64,000 nt of DNA from Mumia sp. Pv4-285 (GCF_041320275.1 NZ_CP162023.1:620001-684000); one strand, 5' to 3'. Numbered from the stretch's first letter, positions 7,644-16,747 are shown. The notes: generated by a model from the letters alone, not told the origin. Numbers and translations: made by a program.

Positions 7644-7673
7644 CTGGTCGAGGCGACGAAGTCGATCGAGACC
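7644..7673. repeat. Intergenic palindromic repeat, copy A
   Basis: CTGGTCGA at one end and TCGAGACCA at the other enclose GGCGACGAAG, an imperfect dyad. A second element with the same ends lies at 7728-7769. Similar CTGGTCGA...TCGAGACCA elements recur in Nocardioidaceae intergenic DNA, to my recollection. Confidence 0.55.
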
Positions 7674-7679
7674 ACGAAA

Positions 7680-7706
7680 CCCCCGTCCGGTGATACCGGG
7701 CGGGGG
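7680..7706. terminator. Bidirectional rho-independent terminator
   Basis: Stem CCCCCGTCCGGT / ACCGGGCGGGGG with a GAT loop and one mismatch, followed by CTTCGTCGT, between the convergent DUF1416 and LCP genes. The T-tract is weak, as usual at high GC. Confidence 0.75.
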
Positions 7707-7727
7707 CTTCGTCGTACGCCCACCTTC

Positions 7728-7769
7728 GCTGGTCGAGGCCGGAGCGCCAGCGGAGGATCGAGACCAGCG
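7728..7769. repeat. Intergenic palindromic repeat, copy B
   Basis: Ends CGCTGGTCGAG and ATCGAGACCAGCG are inverted; the interior GCCGGAGCGCCAGCGGAGG is partly self-complementary. It shares its ends with the element at 7644-7673 and lies between the terminator and the LCP gene stop, so it may be a mobile REP-like palindrome. Confidence 0.55.
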
Positions 7770-7779
7770 GGATCTGCGG

Positions 7780-8886
7780 TCAGCTGACCTCGGTCTCGGT
7801 GCCGAGCTTCGCAGCGTCAGGGTTGAGCCGAAGGTACTTCTTGACCCTGTCGTTGCGGACCATGCGCCAGAGATCCTCGCCCTTGGCCTCGTCGAGCCGA
7901 ACGATGCTCTGGCCGTTCGCGGTGTCGTAACCAGCGGTCGGGACGGTCATGAAGTCGACGTTGTCGACGCTGACCCCGCGGAGGTTCCAGGCGAGGTCGG
8001 TGATGGTGCCGGTGTCGAACCCCTCGTCGATCGTCAGGTTGTTGGCGACCGAGGACACCGTCTTCTGCAGGGAGATCGGGTTGCTGACGTTGGCGCCGCT
8101 CATCATCTTCTTCAGCAGCAGCCGGATGAAGTTCTGCTGGCGCTGGATGCGGCTGAAGTCGCCGTCGGAGAGGCCGTAGCGGGTCCGGACGTACTGGAGG
8201 GCCTTCTTGCCCTTGAGCTTGTGCCAACCCTCCTCCCACGTGACCTTCTGGGACGAGTCGTAGAACGTCTCCGGGATGTACACCCGCACGCCCCCGACGG
8301 CCTCGGTCATGTCCTGGAAGCCGTCCCAGTCCATGATCACCATGTGGTCCATACGCAGGTCCGTGATGTGCTCGACCGTCGAGATCGCGCCTGCCGGGCC
8401 GTAGTTGGCGAAGGCGGCGTTGACCTTGTCCTCACCGCGCGGCTCGCCGGTCTCGTCGTAGATCGTGACGTAGGAGTCGCGGGGGATCGAGACGACCGAG
8501 ACGTTCTTCCGGTCGGCGGAGATGTGGGCGACCATGATCGTGTCGCTGCGGTGGATGCGGCCTTCCTTCCACCGCCCGTCCGAGCCGAGGTCGGCCTTGA
8601 TCGACGACTTGTTGTTGTTGCCGTCGGCCTCCGCATCGGCGCCGAGCACCAGGATGTTGAGGGCTTGGCCGGGTGCTGGGTCAGGGCGATTCTCTGGCTT
8701 GATCGACGCCCCGCCCTGAACCTTGTCGATATCGCCGAGGCTGCCCATCAGCCCGAGCGCGTAGGTCGCGGAGCCGATCAAGACGACGGAGAGGACGCTC
8801 GCGATGGAGACGCCGACCCAGTGTCTGCGCATCCACCCGCGGGGCTTCTCGGCGCGCCGTTTGCCGGCGCCGTCGTACTCGCTCAT
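7780..8886 (-). CDS. LytR-CpsA-Psr (LCP) family glycopolymer transferase
   Basis: 368 residues: a short basic cytosolic tail, one signal-anchor helix (about 24-48), then the extracellular LCP domain (about 75-300) with SDTIMVAHI, VVSIPRDSYV, AVGGVRVYIP and LQYVRTRYGLSDGDFSRIQRQQ. The Arg/Asp pattern that binds polyprenyl pyrophosphate is intact. LCP enzymes attach wall teichoic acid-type polymers, capsule or arabinogalactan to peptidoglycan. It may act on glycan made by the 11-24 kb locus, though it is not adjacent to it. An AGGGAGA precedes ATG at 8886. Confidence 0.9.
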   Translation of the reverse strand: MSEYDGAGKRRAEKPRGWMRRHWVGVSIASVLSVVLIGSATYALGLMGSLGDIDKVQGGASIKPENRPDPAPGQALNILVLGADAEADGNNNKSSIKADLGSDGRWKEGRIHRSDTIMVAHISADRKNVSVVSIPRDSYVTIYDETGEPRGEDKVNAAFANYGPAGAISTVEHITDLRMDHMVIMDWDGFQDMTEAVGGVRVYIPETFYDSSQKVTWEEGWHKLKGKKALQYVRTRYGLSDGDFSRIQRQQNFIRLLLKKMMSGANVSNPISLQKTVSSVANNLTIDEGFDTGTITDLAWNLRGVSVDNVDFMTVPTAGYDTANGQSIVRLDEAKGEDLWRMVRNDRVKKYLRLNPDAAKLGTETEVS

Positions 8887-8963
8887 CCGTCTCCCTGTCC
8901 AGCATGACGGCAGCCCAGACTCCTGGCCGGGGCTGCATCCTCCCTATTCTGCCTGATGAGTGG

Positions 8964-9428
8964 TCACGAGACGAAGCGACGTACGTCTCCCCGCCGCAGC
9001 TCGCTGCTGTCGAGGACCATCGTCACCGGTCCGTCGTTGACCAGCTCGACTGCCATGTCGGCTCCGAACACCCCGCGCTCGACGTGTGCCCCGAGGTCCT
9101 GGAGCGCACGACAGAACGCGTCGTACAGGGGCTCTGAGACCGGTCCGGGCGCTGCGTCTCCCCACGACGGACGGCGTCCCTTGCGGACGTCGGCGTACAG
9201 CGTGAACTGGCTGATCGCCAGCACGGGAGCGCCGACGTCGGAGGCCGACCGCTCGTCGTGGAGGATCCGCAGACCCCAGATCTTGGCAGCCAGGGCAGCG
9301 GCGTCGTCGGCGCTGTCCGTGTGCGTGACGCCGACCAGGACGAGGAGGCCCGGTTCGTCGATCGCGCCGACGACCGCACCGTCGACGCGCACGGACGCGG
9401 AGCTCACCCTCTGGACCACAGCACGCAT
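8964..9428 (-). CDS. dtd: D-aminoacyl-tRNA deacylase Dtd
   Basis: 154 residues with all family landmarks: [13 protein letters not shown] at the start, the [16 protein letters not shown] motif that forms one wall of the active site, and the C-terminal [11 protein letters not shown] motif with the cross-subunit Gly-cisPro. It hydrolyses D-aminoacyl-tRNA and glycyl-tRNA-Ala mischarging products as a cytosolic homodimer. ATG at 9428 gives the normal length. It is divergent from the nitrobindin gene. Confidence 0.95.
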   Translation of the reverse strand: MRAVVQRVSSASVRVDGAVVGAIDEPGLLVLVGVTHTDSADDAAALAAKIWGLRILHDERSASDVGAPVLAISQFTLYADVRKGRRPSWGDAAPGPVSEPLYDAFCRALQDLGAHVERGVFGADMAVELVNDGPVTMVLDSSELRRGDVRRFVS

Positions 9429-9488
9429 CCGCACATTCTGACGGCTGAGACGCCGACAGTCACGACCTCTCGGATTCTGTGCCCCACC

Positions 9489-9500
9489 TAGACTGGAGGC
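9489..9500 (+). promoter_or_regulatory. Leaderless -10 element for nitrobindin
   Basis: TAGACT (9489-9494), GGAGGC, then ATG at 9501. The GGAGG touches the ATG and cannot act as a Shine-Dalgarno, which favours leaderless initiation. Confidence 0.55.
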
Positions 9501-10010
9501 ATGCCGTTCGAGATCCCCGAAGACCTCCACCCCGACATCCTCGGATTCGCCTGGTTGCTGGGCCAGTGGCACGGCAACGGGCGCGGAGACTACCCGACGA
9601 TCGAGCCGTTCGGCTTCGAGCAGGACGTCGCGTTCGCCCACGACGGCCGCCCGTTCCTCCACTACTTCAGCCGGACGTGGATCACCGACGAGTCCGGCGA
9701 GCGCGTCCGACCGGGAGCCCTCGAGACCGGGTTCCTCCGGCCTGGCGGCCCGATCGACAAGGCCAAGGGCCCGGTCGAGCTCATGCTCACGCACCCGACC
9801 GGCTTCGTCGAGGTCTACTTCGGCGAGATCGACGGTCCGCGGCTGACGATGCAGACCGACGCCGTGGTGCGCACTCCGACGGCCAAGGAGTACACCGCGG
9901 GCCAGCGCATGTACGGCCTGGTCGACGGCGACCTGATGTACGCCTACGACATGGCGGCGCAGGGACAATCCATGCAGTCACACCTTTGGGGGCAGCTGAA
10001 GCGTGTCTGA
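9501..10010 (+). CDS. Nitrobindin-like heme protein (peroxynitrite isomerase family)
   Basis: 169 residues forming a ten-stranded FABP-like beta barrel. [16 protein letters not shown] at 19-34 is the nitrobindin GxWxGxG signature. The late His in [10 protein letters not shown] is the expected heme ligand. Members bind ferric heme and isomerise peroxynitrite to nitrate. It corresponds to mycobacterial Rv0813c, and the following gene to Rv0811c. An 8-base overlap with ygfZ indicates coupling. Confidence 0.85.
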   Translation: MPFEIPEDLHPDILGFAWLLGQWHGNGRGDYPTIEPFGFEQDVAFAHDGRPFLHYFSRTWITDESGERVRPGALETGFLRPGGPIDKAKGPVELMLTHPTGFVEVYFGEIDGPRLTMQTDAVVRTPTAKEYTAGQRMYGLVDGDLMYAYDMAAQGQSMQSHLWGQLKRV

Positions 10011-11019
10011 TCTCGACAAGCTCGACCAACGGGCGCCGCTCGACCAGCCGGCGACCATACGCCGCAGCCCTCTCCTCGACCTCCCCGGTGCCGTCGACGG
10101 CGAGGGCCTCGACCGCGGTGTCGCGGCCCACTACGGCGCCATCAGCCCCGAGCAGCGCTCGCTGGAGGCCGGCGACGCGTTCGTCGACCTCTCGCACCGC
10201 GACGTGGTGACGATCACCGGCCCGGACCGCCTCGGTTGGCTCCACTCGCTCACGACACAGGCACTCGAGACGCTGGCGCCCGGGACCCCGACGCAGGCTC
10301 TCGTCCTCTCGCCTCAGGGCCGTGTCGAGCACGCGTTCCACGGTGTCGACGACGGCGAGACCTTCTGGGCGCACACCGAGCCCGGCCGCGGCGCCGCACT
10401 CGCGACGTACCTCGACCGGATGCGTTTCATGATGCGGGTCGAGGTCGCCGACGCCTCCGACGCGTACGCCGTCCTCGGCCTGCCCCGACTGGCGTACGCG
10501 ATCGTGCCGCGCGCTGAGCTCTCCGCGGCACCGACGACGTACGGCACCCCGGTCGGCACCTGGGCGTGGGAGGCGCTGCGGATCGCCGCGGGCGTCCCGC
10601 GCTTCGGGCTGGACACCGACGACAAGGCCATCCCGAACGAGTACGGCTGGCAGTACGACGCCTCGACCGGCACTCCGGACCTGATGCAGGCGGTGCACCT
10701 GGCCAAGGGGTGCTACCGAGGGCAGGAGACGGTCGCTCGGATCCACAACCTGGGGCGTCCTCCTCGCCGGGCGGTCCTGCTCCATCTCGACGGCTCGGTC
10801 GAGCACCTCCCGGTGCACGGTGCCGAGGTCACGCTCGACGGGCGGACGATCGGGTTCGTCGGGTCCTCTGCTCGCCACCACGAGCTGGGCCCGATCGCGC
10901 TCGCGGTCGTCAAGCGCAACATCGCGGTCGATGCGACGCTGCTCGCCGACGGCGTGGCAGCCGCGCAGGAGGTGCTGGTCGACCCCGAGGTCGGGTTGCA
11001 CGTTCGGCCGACGCTGTGA
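10003..11019 (+). CDS. ygfZ: Folate-binding YgfZ/GcvT-like protein, Fe-S cluster maintenance
   Basis: 338 residues with the YgfZ signature KGCYRGQETVARIHN near 235-250 and GcvT-like tetrahydrofolate-binding segments (FVDLSHRDVVTITGPDRLGWLHSLTTQ; ALVLSPQGRVEHAF). YgfZ helps repair or assemble certain Fe-S enzymes using folate. GTG at 10003 overlaps the nitrobindin gene, so the two heme/Fe-S-related proteins are co-expressed. The 40-residue N-terminal extension with acidic and basic residues is not part of the core. Confidence 0.9.
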   Translation: MSDLDKLDQRAPLDQPATIRRSPLLDLPGAVDGEGLDRGVAAHYGAISPEQRSLEAGDAFVDLSHRDVVTITGPDRLGWLHSLTTQALETLAPGTPTQALVLSPQGRVEHAFHGVDDGETFWAHTEPGRGAALATYLDRMRFMMRVEVADASDAYAVLGLPRLAYAIVPRAELSAAPTTYGTPVGTWAWEALRIAAGVPRFGLDTDDKAIPNEYGWQYDASTGTPDLMQAVHLAKGCYRGQETVARIHNLGRPPRRAVLLHLDGSVEHLPVHGAEVTLDGRTIGFVGSSARHHELGPIALAVVKRNIAVDATLLADGVAAAQEVLVDPEVGLHVRPTL

Positions 11020-11030
11020 CGCCCGGTTGC

Positions 11031-11043
11031 TAAGGTCGCCCGC
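11031..11043 (+). promoter_or_regulatory. Leaderless -10 element for ugd
   Basis: TAAGGT (11031-11036), seven bases, then ATG at 11044, eleven bases after the ygfZ stop. No Shine-Dalgarno is present. Confidence 0.5.
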
Positions 11044-12357
11044 ATGCAGATCTCGGTCATCGGTTGCTCGTACCTGGGCGCCGTCACCTCGTCGTGCCTC
11101 GCGGCCATGGGGCACGACGTCGTCGGAGTCGACATCAACGAGCGGATCGTCGACGACCTCTCGGCCGGTCGCGCGCCGTTCTTCGAGCCGGGTCTGCAGG
11201 AGCTGCTGAGCGAGCAGGGCTCGACCGGCCGCCTCCGCTACACGACCGACGTGTCGGCGGTCGCGGGCAGCGCTGTCCACTTCGTCTGCGTCGGCACGCC
11301 GCAGCGGGTCGGTGAGAACGCCGCCGACCTGCGCCAGGTCGACAGCGCGATCGAGGGGCTGCTGCCGCACCTCCGTCCGGGTGATGTCGTCGTCGGCAAG
11401 TCGACGGTCCCCGTGGGCACGGCTGCGCGCCTCGCAGAGCGCATCGCCGAGGTCCAGCCCGAGGCGACGCTCGTCTGGAACCCGGAGTTCCTCCGGGAGG
11501 GCTTCGCCGTCGAGGACACGCTCCACCCCGACCGCATCGTGTACGGGGTCCCCGAGGGGCCTGCGGGTGAACGGGCGCGTGCGATCCTCGACGAGGTCTA
11601 TGCGGCGCCGCTCTCCGAGGACACTCCGCTCGTCGTGACGGACTATCCGACGGCCGAGCTCGTCAAGGTCGCTGCCAACTCGTTCCTCGCCACCAAGATC
11701 TCCTTCATCAATGCCATGGCCGAGCTGTGCGAGGTCGCCGGCGGCGACGTGACGGCGCTGGCCGACGCGATCGGCCACGACGACCGCATCGGTCGCAAGT
11801 TCCTCAATGCCGGTCTCGGGTTCGGCGGTGGCTGTCTCCCGAAGGACATCCGGGCCTTCATGGCGCGTGCGGGTGAGCTCGGGGCGGACGAGGCGCTGAC
11901 GTTCCTCCGTGAGGTCGACACGATCAACCTGCGCCGCCGCGACCGCGTCGTCGAGATGGCGCGCCAGATGCTCGACGGAGCCGTCGCCGGCCGGCGGATC
12001 GCGGTGCTCGGTGCCGCGTTCAAGCCCAACAGCGACGACGTACGCGACTCGCCGGCGCTGGACGTCGCGGCACGCCTGCACCTGCACGGCGCCGAGGTGC
12101 GTGTCACCGATCCGCACGCGATCCCGAACGCCCGCGGCATCCAGCCCGACCTGAGCTACGTCGCGTCGGTGGGCGAGGCGGTCGACGGTGCCGACCTGGT
12201 GCTGCTGCTCACCGAGTGGCGCGAGTACGCCGACCTCGACCCGGTCGTGCTCGCGTCGAAGGTGCGGGGCACGGCGATCGTCGACGCCCGCAACGTGCTC
12301 GATCCGGTCGCCTGGCGCGGCGCGGGGTGGACGTACCGCGGGCTGGGCCGACCGTAG
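11044..12357 (+). CDS. UDP-glucose (or GDP-mannose) 6-dehydrogenase
   Basis: 437 residues. N-terminal Rossmann loop GCSYLGAV (a GxGxxG variant), catalytic Cys264 in GFGGGCLPKD, the STVPVGT and NPEFLREG motifs, and a C-terminal UDP-binding domain (GAAFKPNSDDVRDSPAL). It oxidises a nucleotide hexose at C6 to the uronic acid with two NAD. UDP-glucose is the likeliest substrate. It opens the surface-glycan locus and supplies a uronic acid precursor. Its TAG stop abuts the stop of the convergent kinase gene. Confidence 0.9.
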   Translation: MQISVIGCSYLGAVTSSCLAAMGHDVVGVDINERIVDDLSAGRAPFFEPGLQELLSEQGSTGRLRYTTDVSAVAGSAVHFVCVGTPQRVGENAADLRQVDSAIEGLLPHLRPGDVVVGKSTVPVGTAARLAERIAEVQPEATLVWNPEFLREGFAVEDTLHPDRIVYGVPEGPAGERARAILDEVYAAPLSEDTPLVVTDYPTAELVKVAANSFLATKISFINAMAELCEVAGGDVTALADAIGHDDRIGRKFLNAGLGFGGGCLPKDIRAFMARAGELGADEALTFLREVDTINLRRRDRVVEMARQMLDGAVAGRRIAVLGAAFKPNSDDVRDSPALDVAARLHLHGAEVRVTDPHAIPNARGIQPDLSYVASVGEAVDGADLVLLLTEWREYADLDPVVLASKVRGTAIVDARNVLDPVAWRGAGWTYRGLGRP

Positions 12358-13770
12358 TCAGCTCCGGTGCATCCCTGCATCGGATCCGTCGCGCGGGTGT
12401 GCCTCCCTCGGTGGGTCGACGTGACCGTAGCCGTAGCCGTACCCCGACAGGCCGCCCTCCCGTGAGCGGGCGGGCGTCATCGTCATGACGGTGCCGAGCA
12501 GGCGGGCTCCGACGCCGTTCAGCCGGTCGACCGACTGCCGTACCTGGTCACGCGTGGTCTTCTTGCCGCTCACCACGAGGACCGCTCCGTCGCACTGCGA
12601 GGCCAGCACCGCCGCGTCGGTGATCGGCAGCAGCGGTGGCGCGTCGACGAGCACGATGTCGTAGGTCGCGCGAAGCTCACGCAGGGTGTCGGCCATCGCC
12701 TGGCTCTGCAGGAGCTCGGCCGGGTTCGGTGGGATGGGTCCGCTGGTGAGCACGTCGAGGAACGAGTTCGCGGTGGGCTGGACCGCCTCCGCCAGGGTCC
12801 GGCGTCCGATCATCACCGAGGTGAGTCCGATGCCGGAGGTGAGGCCCATGTAGTCGGCGACGCGCGGACGCCGCAGGTCGCCCTCGACGAGGACGACACG
12901 GTGCTGGGCGATCGCGAGCGTGAGCGCGAGGTTGATCGCGGTCGTCGTCTTGCCCTCCTCGGGGACGGAGCTCGTCACCACGATCGCCTTGCGAGCCGAG
13001 TCGACGTCGATGAACTGGAGGTTGGTCCGCAGCACCCGGAACGCCTCGGTCCGAGGTGCGAGGAGGCCGATCTGCGTGACCAGCGGGCTGCGGTCTGCCG
13101 TCGAGTCGTACGGGATCGTCCCCAGCAGGGGCGCGTCGGTCTCCGCCTCGAGGTCGGCGAGCGAGCGGACCGAGGTGTCGAGCGCCTCTCTCAACAGCGC
13201 GGCGCCGACGCCCACGAGGAGCCCGAGGAGCAGCGCGAGACCCAGGCTGCGCGGGATGTTCGGGCTCGTCGGGCTGTCGGGCAGGCTGGCCTGGTCGACG
13301 ACGGTCGCCTTGATCGGGGCGGCTTCGCCCTTCTCCGACGTCTCCAGGTCTCGGACATAGGAGGAGAACTCCGTGGCCACGGCCTCCGCGAGACGCTGGG
13401 CCTGCTCGGGATCGGGGTCGGTGACAGCGATCTCGAGGACGACCGTCTCAGGGACGACCGTCGCGCTGATCTGGGCGGACAGCTCGCTCGGTGACTCGTC
13501 CAGCTCGAGCCGGTTGACCACGCGCTGGGCGACCGCCTGCCCGGTGATGAGCGTCGCGTACGAGGCGACGCGCTGCTGGGAGAAGAGGCCCCCCTGATAG
13601 GCGTCGGCGCCGTCGGACTGAGGCGTCGAGACGAACAAGCGGGTCGTCGAGGTGTACTCCGGAGTGGCTCGCGCGACGAAGATCCCGGCGACGGCGAGCG
13701 CGACCACCACGCAGGAGGTGATCAGCAACCACCGCCTGCGCAGGATCTGCAGGAGCTCGTGAACCCCCAA
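12358..13770 (-). CDS. Polysaccharide chain-length/tyrosine autokinase (Wzz-BY-kinase fusion)
   Basis: 470 residues: an N-terminal Wzz domain with helices at about 15-33 and 178-196 bracketing an extracytoplasmic loop, then a cytosolic BY-kinase. Walker A is VPEEGKTTT, Walker A' VVLVEGDLRR, Walker B YDIVLVDAPPLLP. The C-terminal Tyr cluster is small (GYGYGYG). Such proteins control export and length of capsular glycans. The start is a TTG at 13770 preceded by GAGGGGGA; no better in-frame start is visible. An 85-base gap separates it from the methyltransferase upstream. Confidence 0.88.
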   Translation of the reverse strand: MGVHELLQILRRRWLLITSCVVVALAVAGIFVARATPEYTSTTRLFVSTPQSDGADAYQGGLFSQQRVASYATLITGQAVAQRVVNRLELDESPSELSAQISATVVPETVVLEIAVTDPDPEQAQRLAEAVATEFSSYVRDLETSEKGEAAPIKATVVDQASLPDSPTSPNIPRSLGLALLLGLLVGVGAALLREALDTSVRSLADLEAETDAPLLGTIPYDSTADRSPLVTQIGLLAPRTEAFRVLRTNLQFIDVDSARKAIVVTSSVPEEGKTTTAINLALTLAIAQHRVVLVEGDLRRPRVADYMGLTSGIGLTSVMIGRRTLAEAVQPTANSFLDVLTSGPIPPNPAELLQSQAMADTLRELRATYDIVLVDAPPLLPITDAAVLASQCDGAVLVVSGKKTTRDQVRQSVDRLNGVGARLLGTVMTMTPARSREGGLSGYGYGYGHVDPPREAHPRDGSDAGMHRS

Positions 13771-13855
13771 CCGTCCCCCTCGGCTCGGTTCGCAGGTGCT
13801 CCCTCACAGTAGGGCAGCACGGTGGTCGCGGCGAGTGGCGCGCGCAGCGGGACGC

Positions 13856-14587
13856 TCAGGTCGCCCGTGCGACGACGAGGAACTGCTGGAGGTGGCCGCG
13901 CGCGAGCCGACGGCCGGCGAGCCAGCGTTCAGCGGTGCGCATGCGCTGGGGGGTCGAGATGTTCCAGCGTGACCCCATCCACGGGAGGGCGCCGTAGTCG
14001 TGGTGCGCCACCACCACGAAGCCGTTCGACTCGAGGAGTCGCCGCGTCGCCGCGGGGGAGAGCGTCGGCGGGACGTTCCCGCTCAGAAGCCCGCGGAGTC
14101 GGTACGCGGCACCTGCGAGGCTCGTCGTGTTCCACTGGACGTTCATGACGAGGTGCCCGTCGGGCGAGAGAAGAGTGCGCAACGCCTGGAGAGCATCGCG
14201 ACGCAAAGACGGCTCGGCGTTCACGAAGAACCGGAACGCGGTCGCGACGTCGACGCGTGGCGGGACCTGATCGGGGCGTCCCTGAGTGAGGTCCGCGCGG
14301 ACCAGCGTCGCGCGCTGACAGCGTTCGCGGGCCCGGGAGAGCATCTCGTCGGAGACGTCCACCCCGACGGTCGTTGCGAAGACCGGCTCGCAGACGGCGG
14401 TGACCCGCCCCGTGCCGCAGGCGAAGTCGAGGCAACGCGTTGCGCCGGAATCCCGCAGGCCGTGCAGCACTCGCTCGATCAGCGGGCGCTCGACCTCGGT
14501 CCAGAGGTCGTGGTGGTAGCCGCTGCTCAGCGAGCGGTCGTACTGGGCTGCCTTCCCGTGGGAGGAATGGCTGAGGCGGTAGCTCAT
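13856..14587 (-). CDS. Class I SAM-dependent methyltransferase
   Basis: 243 residues with motif I CLDFACGTGRVT, acidic loop VGVDVSDEML, and DVATAFRFFVNAEPSLRRDALQALRTLLSPDGHLVMNV, a Methyltransf_11/25-type core. The location between glycan genes suggests methylation of a sugar, lipid carrier or other polymer component, but the substrate cannot be inferred. GAGGA overlapping the upstream kinase stop serves as ribosome binding site for ATG at 14587. Third gene of the O-antigen ligase-kinase-methyltransferase run. Confidence 0.8.
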   Translation of the reverse strand: MSYRLSHSSHGKAAQYDRSLSSGYHHDLWTEVERPLIERVLHGLRDSGATRCLDFACGTGRVTAVCEPVFATTVGVDVSDEMLSRARERCQRATLVRADLTQGRPDQVPPRVDVATAFRFFVNAEPSLRRDALQALRTLLSPDGHLVMNVQWNTTSLAGAAYRLRGLLSGNVPPTLSPAATRRLLESNGFVVVAHHDYGALPWMGSRWNISTPQRMRTAERWLAGRRLARGHLQQFLVVARAT

Positions 14588-14594
14588 CGTGTCC

Positions 14595-15326
14595 TCACAG
14601 AGTCTTCGCCCAGACGAACGCGGTGGCGCTCGCGATCGGACGGGGAAGGTCGGCACCTCGCACGAGATACGTACGCAGGTGCTCTTGCCCGGCCTCGACG
14701 ACAGCGTCCCACGACGGAACCGACCCCGACTCGGCGGCGTACCCGTCGAGAAATGCCTCCAGGAGGCGCCGCCGCGGGAGCCGCAACGCGGTCGCGTAGC
14801 GGATGATCGATCCGCGGCGGCCCAGCAGGCAGGAGGTCATGTGGGCGAGGTCGCGGATCGGCGGGCCCACGTCCCGGGGCTCGACGTACGGCGCGGGCGT
14901 CGGGTCGATGACCCCGATCGTGGAGTCGCTCAGCCGCACGAGGACGTTGGAGAAGCCGAAGTCACCGTGCAGGACGACGTGACCGGCCGTAACCGGGGTG
15001 GTGAGGGCATCGGCGAGCCATCGCCGCGTCACCTCGCTGTGTCCGTGGATCCGAGCCAGCACGCCGCCGGTGCGCGAGAACAGGGACGCGACGGCGCGAG
15101 GAGCATCCTTGCTCGCATCGAAGGCCGCCACGACGGGGACGAACCCCTCCAACCTGCTCATCCTCATGACGCCGGCCTCCTCGTCGACCGCGAGCGGACG
15201 GGGGACGACGAAGAGCCCTCCCGCGAACTCTTCGTATGCTCGCAGCTTGCGAGCCTCGCGGACGAGCTCTGCTCCGGGGCCGTGCTTGACCACGACGTCG
15301 CCCTCGACCCGTACCCGCACGATCAC
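14595..15326 (-). CDS. Aminoglycoside-phosphotransferase-fold small-molecule kinase
   Basis: 243 residues with kinase-like landmarks: VVVKHG (ATP-binding Lys), catalytic loop VLHGDFGFSNVLV and metal-binding IGVIDPTPAPYVEPRDVGPPIRDLAHM. It is not a protein-kinase sequence; APH/choline-kinase folds phosphorylate sugars, polyols or amines. GTG at 15326 overlaps the stop of the O-antigen ligase gene (GTGA) behind GAGGGGGG, which fixes the start. The substrate is unknown. Together with the methyltransferase it could make a capped or decorated glycan end, as in O-antigen chain terminators, but this is inference. Confidence 0.72.
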   Translation of the reverse strand: MIVRVRVEGDVVVKHGPGAELVREARKLRAYEEFAGGLFVVPRPLAVDEEAGVMRMSRLEGFVPVVAAFDASKDAPRAVASLFSRTGGVLARIHGHSEVTRRWLADALTTPVTAGHVVLHGDFGFSNVLVRLSDSTIGVIDPTPAPYVEPRDVGPPIRDLAHMTSCLLGRRGSIIRYATALRLPRRRLLEAFLDGYAAESGSVPSWDAVVEAGQEHLRTYLVRGADLPRPIASATAFVWAKTL

Positions 15327-16747
15327 GCCCCCCTCGAACCCGGTGCGGTACGAGTGCGCGAGGTCGGACGCAACACTGGATCGTCGGCGGCATTGGTCTG
15401 GGCGGTCGGTTCGACCAGCGCCCACGCGGTCGAGATTCCCAGCAGCGCCCAGAACACGCGCGAGTTCTCGACGTTCATCGCGAACGCGTGCGCGAGGACT
15501 CCGACGACGCCTGCGAGCAAGAACGCCGACACCGCATCGCGCGTCCGAGCGACCTTGCGCACGAGGAGGACGACGACGGGCAGGACGATCCCGAGGAAGC
15601 ACATGATCCCCAGGACGCCGGTCTCGGCAAGCAGGCTGAGGTAGGTGCTGTGCGCGATGGGAGCGACACCTGGCGGAAGCCCGACGCCCTCCCACGTTTG
15701 ATATTGACCGACACCCGCCCCGAGGAACGGGTGCGCCTCCCACATGTCGAGAGCGTCACGCCACAGACCGAACCTCTCGTCGCTCGACGCGGCAGCCCAG
15801 CCGCTTCCGATCCGGTCCACGGAGGGAGTTGCCAAGAGGGCGGGGAAGACGAAGAGCAGCGTGAGGGTGCTGGCGATGGCGAGCGCAGCCACTCGTACGA
15901 GGGCCCTGCGTGCCGTCCGTTGCCAGAGTGCGGCGAGGACGACGACGGTGAGGGCGACGACCGCGGCGAGGACGGCGGCGCGCGAGCCGGTCAGGGCGAG
16001 CGCGACGACCTGAGGAACGAGCGCGGCGATCAGCAGGGGCTTCCTGCTGATCACCCAGACGGCCAGCGTGATGCCGAGGGAGATGTAGAGGTACGAGGCG
16101 AAGAGGTTCGGGTTCTCGAAGGTGCCGGTGGCGCGGGAGTAGTCCGTCATGAACTCCAGCGGGCCGCCGACGAGGGTTCCGACGGACGCCACGACACTGA
16201 TCGAGGTCGCGGCGACGACCCAGATCGTCAGGAAGCGGTAGTCCTGCCGACCAAGCGCCCGTGCGGAGTACGTCGCGACGACGGCGAGATAGACGAACCC
16301 GATGACGACCTTCGTCGTGTCGAACACCCCGGCCAGTGCATCGGTCCCGTTGTCGCGTTGCGCCGCGAGAGACAGTCCGAGCAGGGCGACAGCGACGAAG
16401 AGCAGCGCACACACCCCGAGCGGCTGCAGGAACGCGCGAACCCGCTGGTCGAGCCGGAACGTGGGGAAGAACAGAAGTCCACCGAGCATCATCACCAGCC
16501 AGACGTCCGCGGGAGAGACGTTGACCTGAGTGCTCGTTCCGACGACGACGTTGATCGGCATCAGGACGACCAGCACGTCGAGCGCCGTCAGCCGCAGAAG
16601 GACCGCCGCGAGGACGGCGAGCGCGAGTGCCGCGACAACGGCGGCAGCGACGGGTGACTGGAAGGCGAGCACGGCGCCGGTCGCCGCGACCCCGAGCGGT
16701 ACGCAGGACCACAGAAGCGCCGTGGTGCTCTGTGTCCGCTGAGCCAT
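15323..16747 (-). CDS. O-antigen ligase/polymerase family membrane protein
   Basis: 474 residues with about 10-12 membrane helices and a large extracytoplasmic loop near 310-355 containing the Wzy_C-type H-x-x-x-G segment (AHPFLGAGVGQYQTW, then IAHSTYLSLLAETGVLG). Such proteins polymerise or ligate undecaprenyl-linked glycans at the outer face. Wzy polymerase and WaaL ligase cannot be separated by sequence alone; beside a Wzz protein a polymerase role is plausible. GGGAGGC nine bases before ATG at 16747 supports the start. Confidence 0.82.
   Translation of the reverse strand: MAQRTQSTTALLWSCVPLGVAATGAVLAFQSPVAAAVVAALALAVLAAVLLRLTALDVLVVLMPINVVVGTSTQVNVSPADVWLVMMLGGLLFFPTFRLDQRVRAFLQPLGVCALLFVAVALLGLSLAAQRDNGTDALAGVFDTTKVVIGFVYLAVVATYSARALGRQDYRFLTIWVVAATSISVVASVGTLVGGPLEFMTDYSRATGTFENPNLFASYLYISLGITLAVWVISRKPLLIAALVPQVVALALTGSRAAVLAAVVALTVVVLAALWQRTARRALVRVAALAIASTLTLLFVFPALLATPSVDRIGSGWAAASSDERFGLWRDALDMWEAHPFLGAGVGQYQTWEGVGLPPGVAPIAHSTYLSLLAETGVLGIMCFLGIVLPVVVLLVRKVARTRDAVSAFLLAGVVGVLAHAFAMNVENSRVFWALLGISTAWALVEPTAQTNAADDPVLRPTSRTRTAPGSRGA

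Noticed and set aside
9787-12117. A minus-strand open frame of about 776 codons opposite ygfZ and ugd
   Set aside because: Same compositional cause; no motif, and the plus-strand genes are certain.
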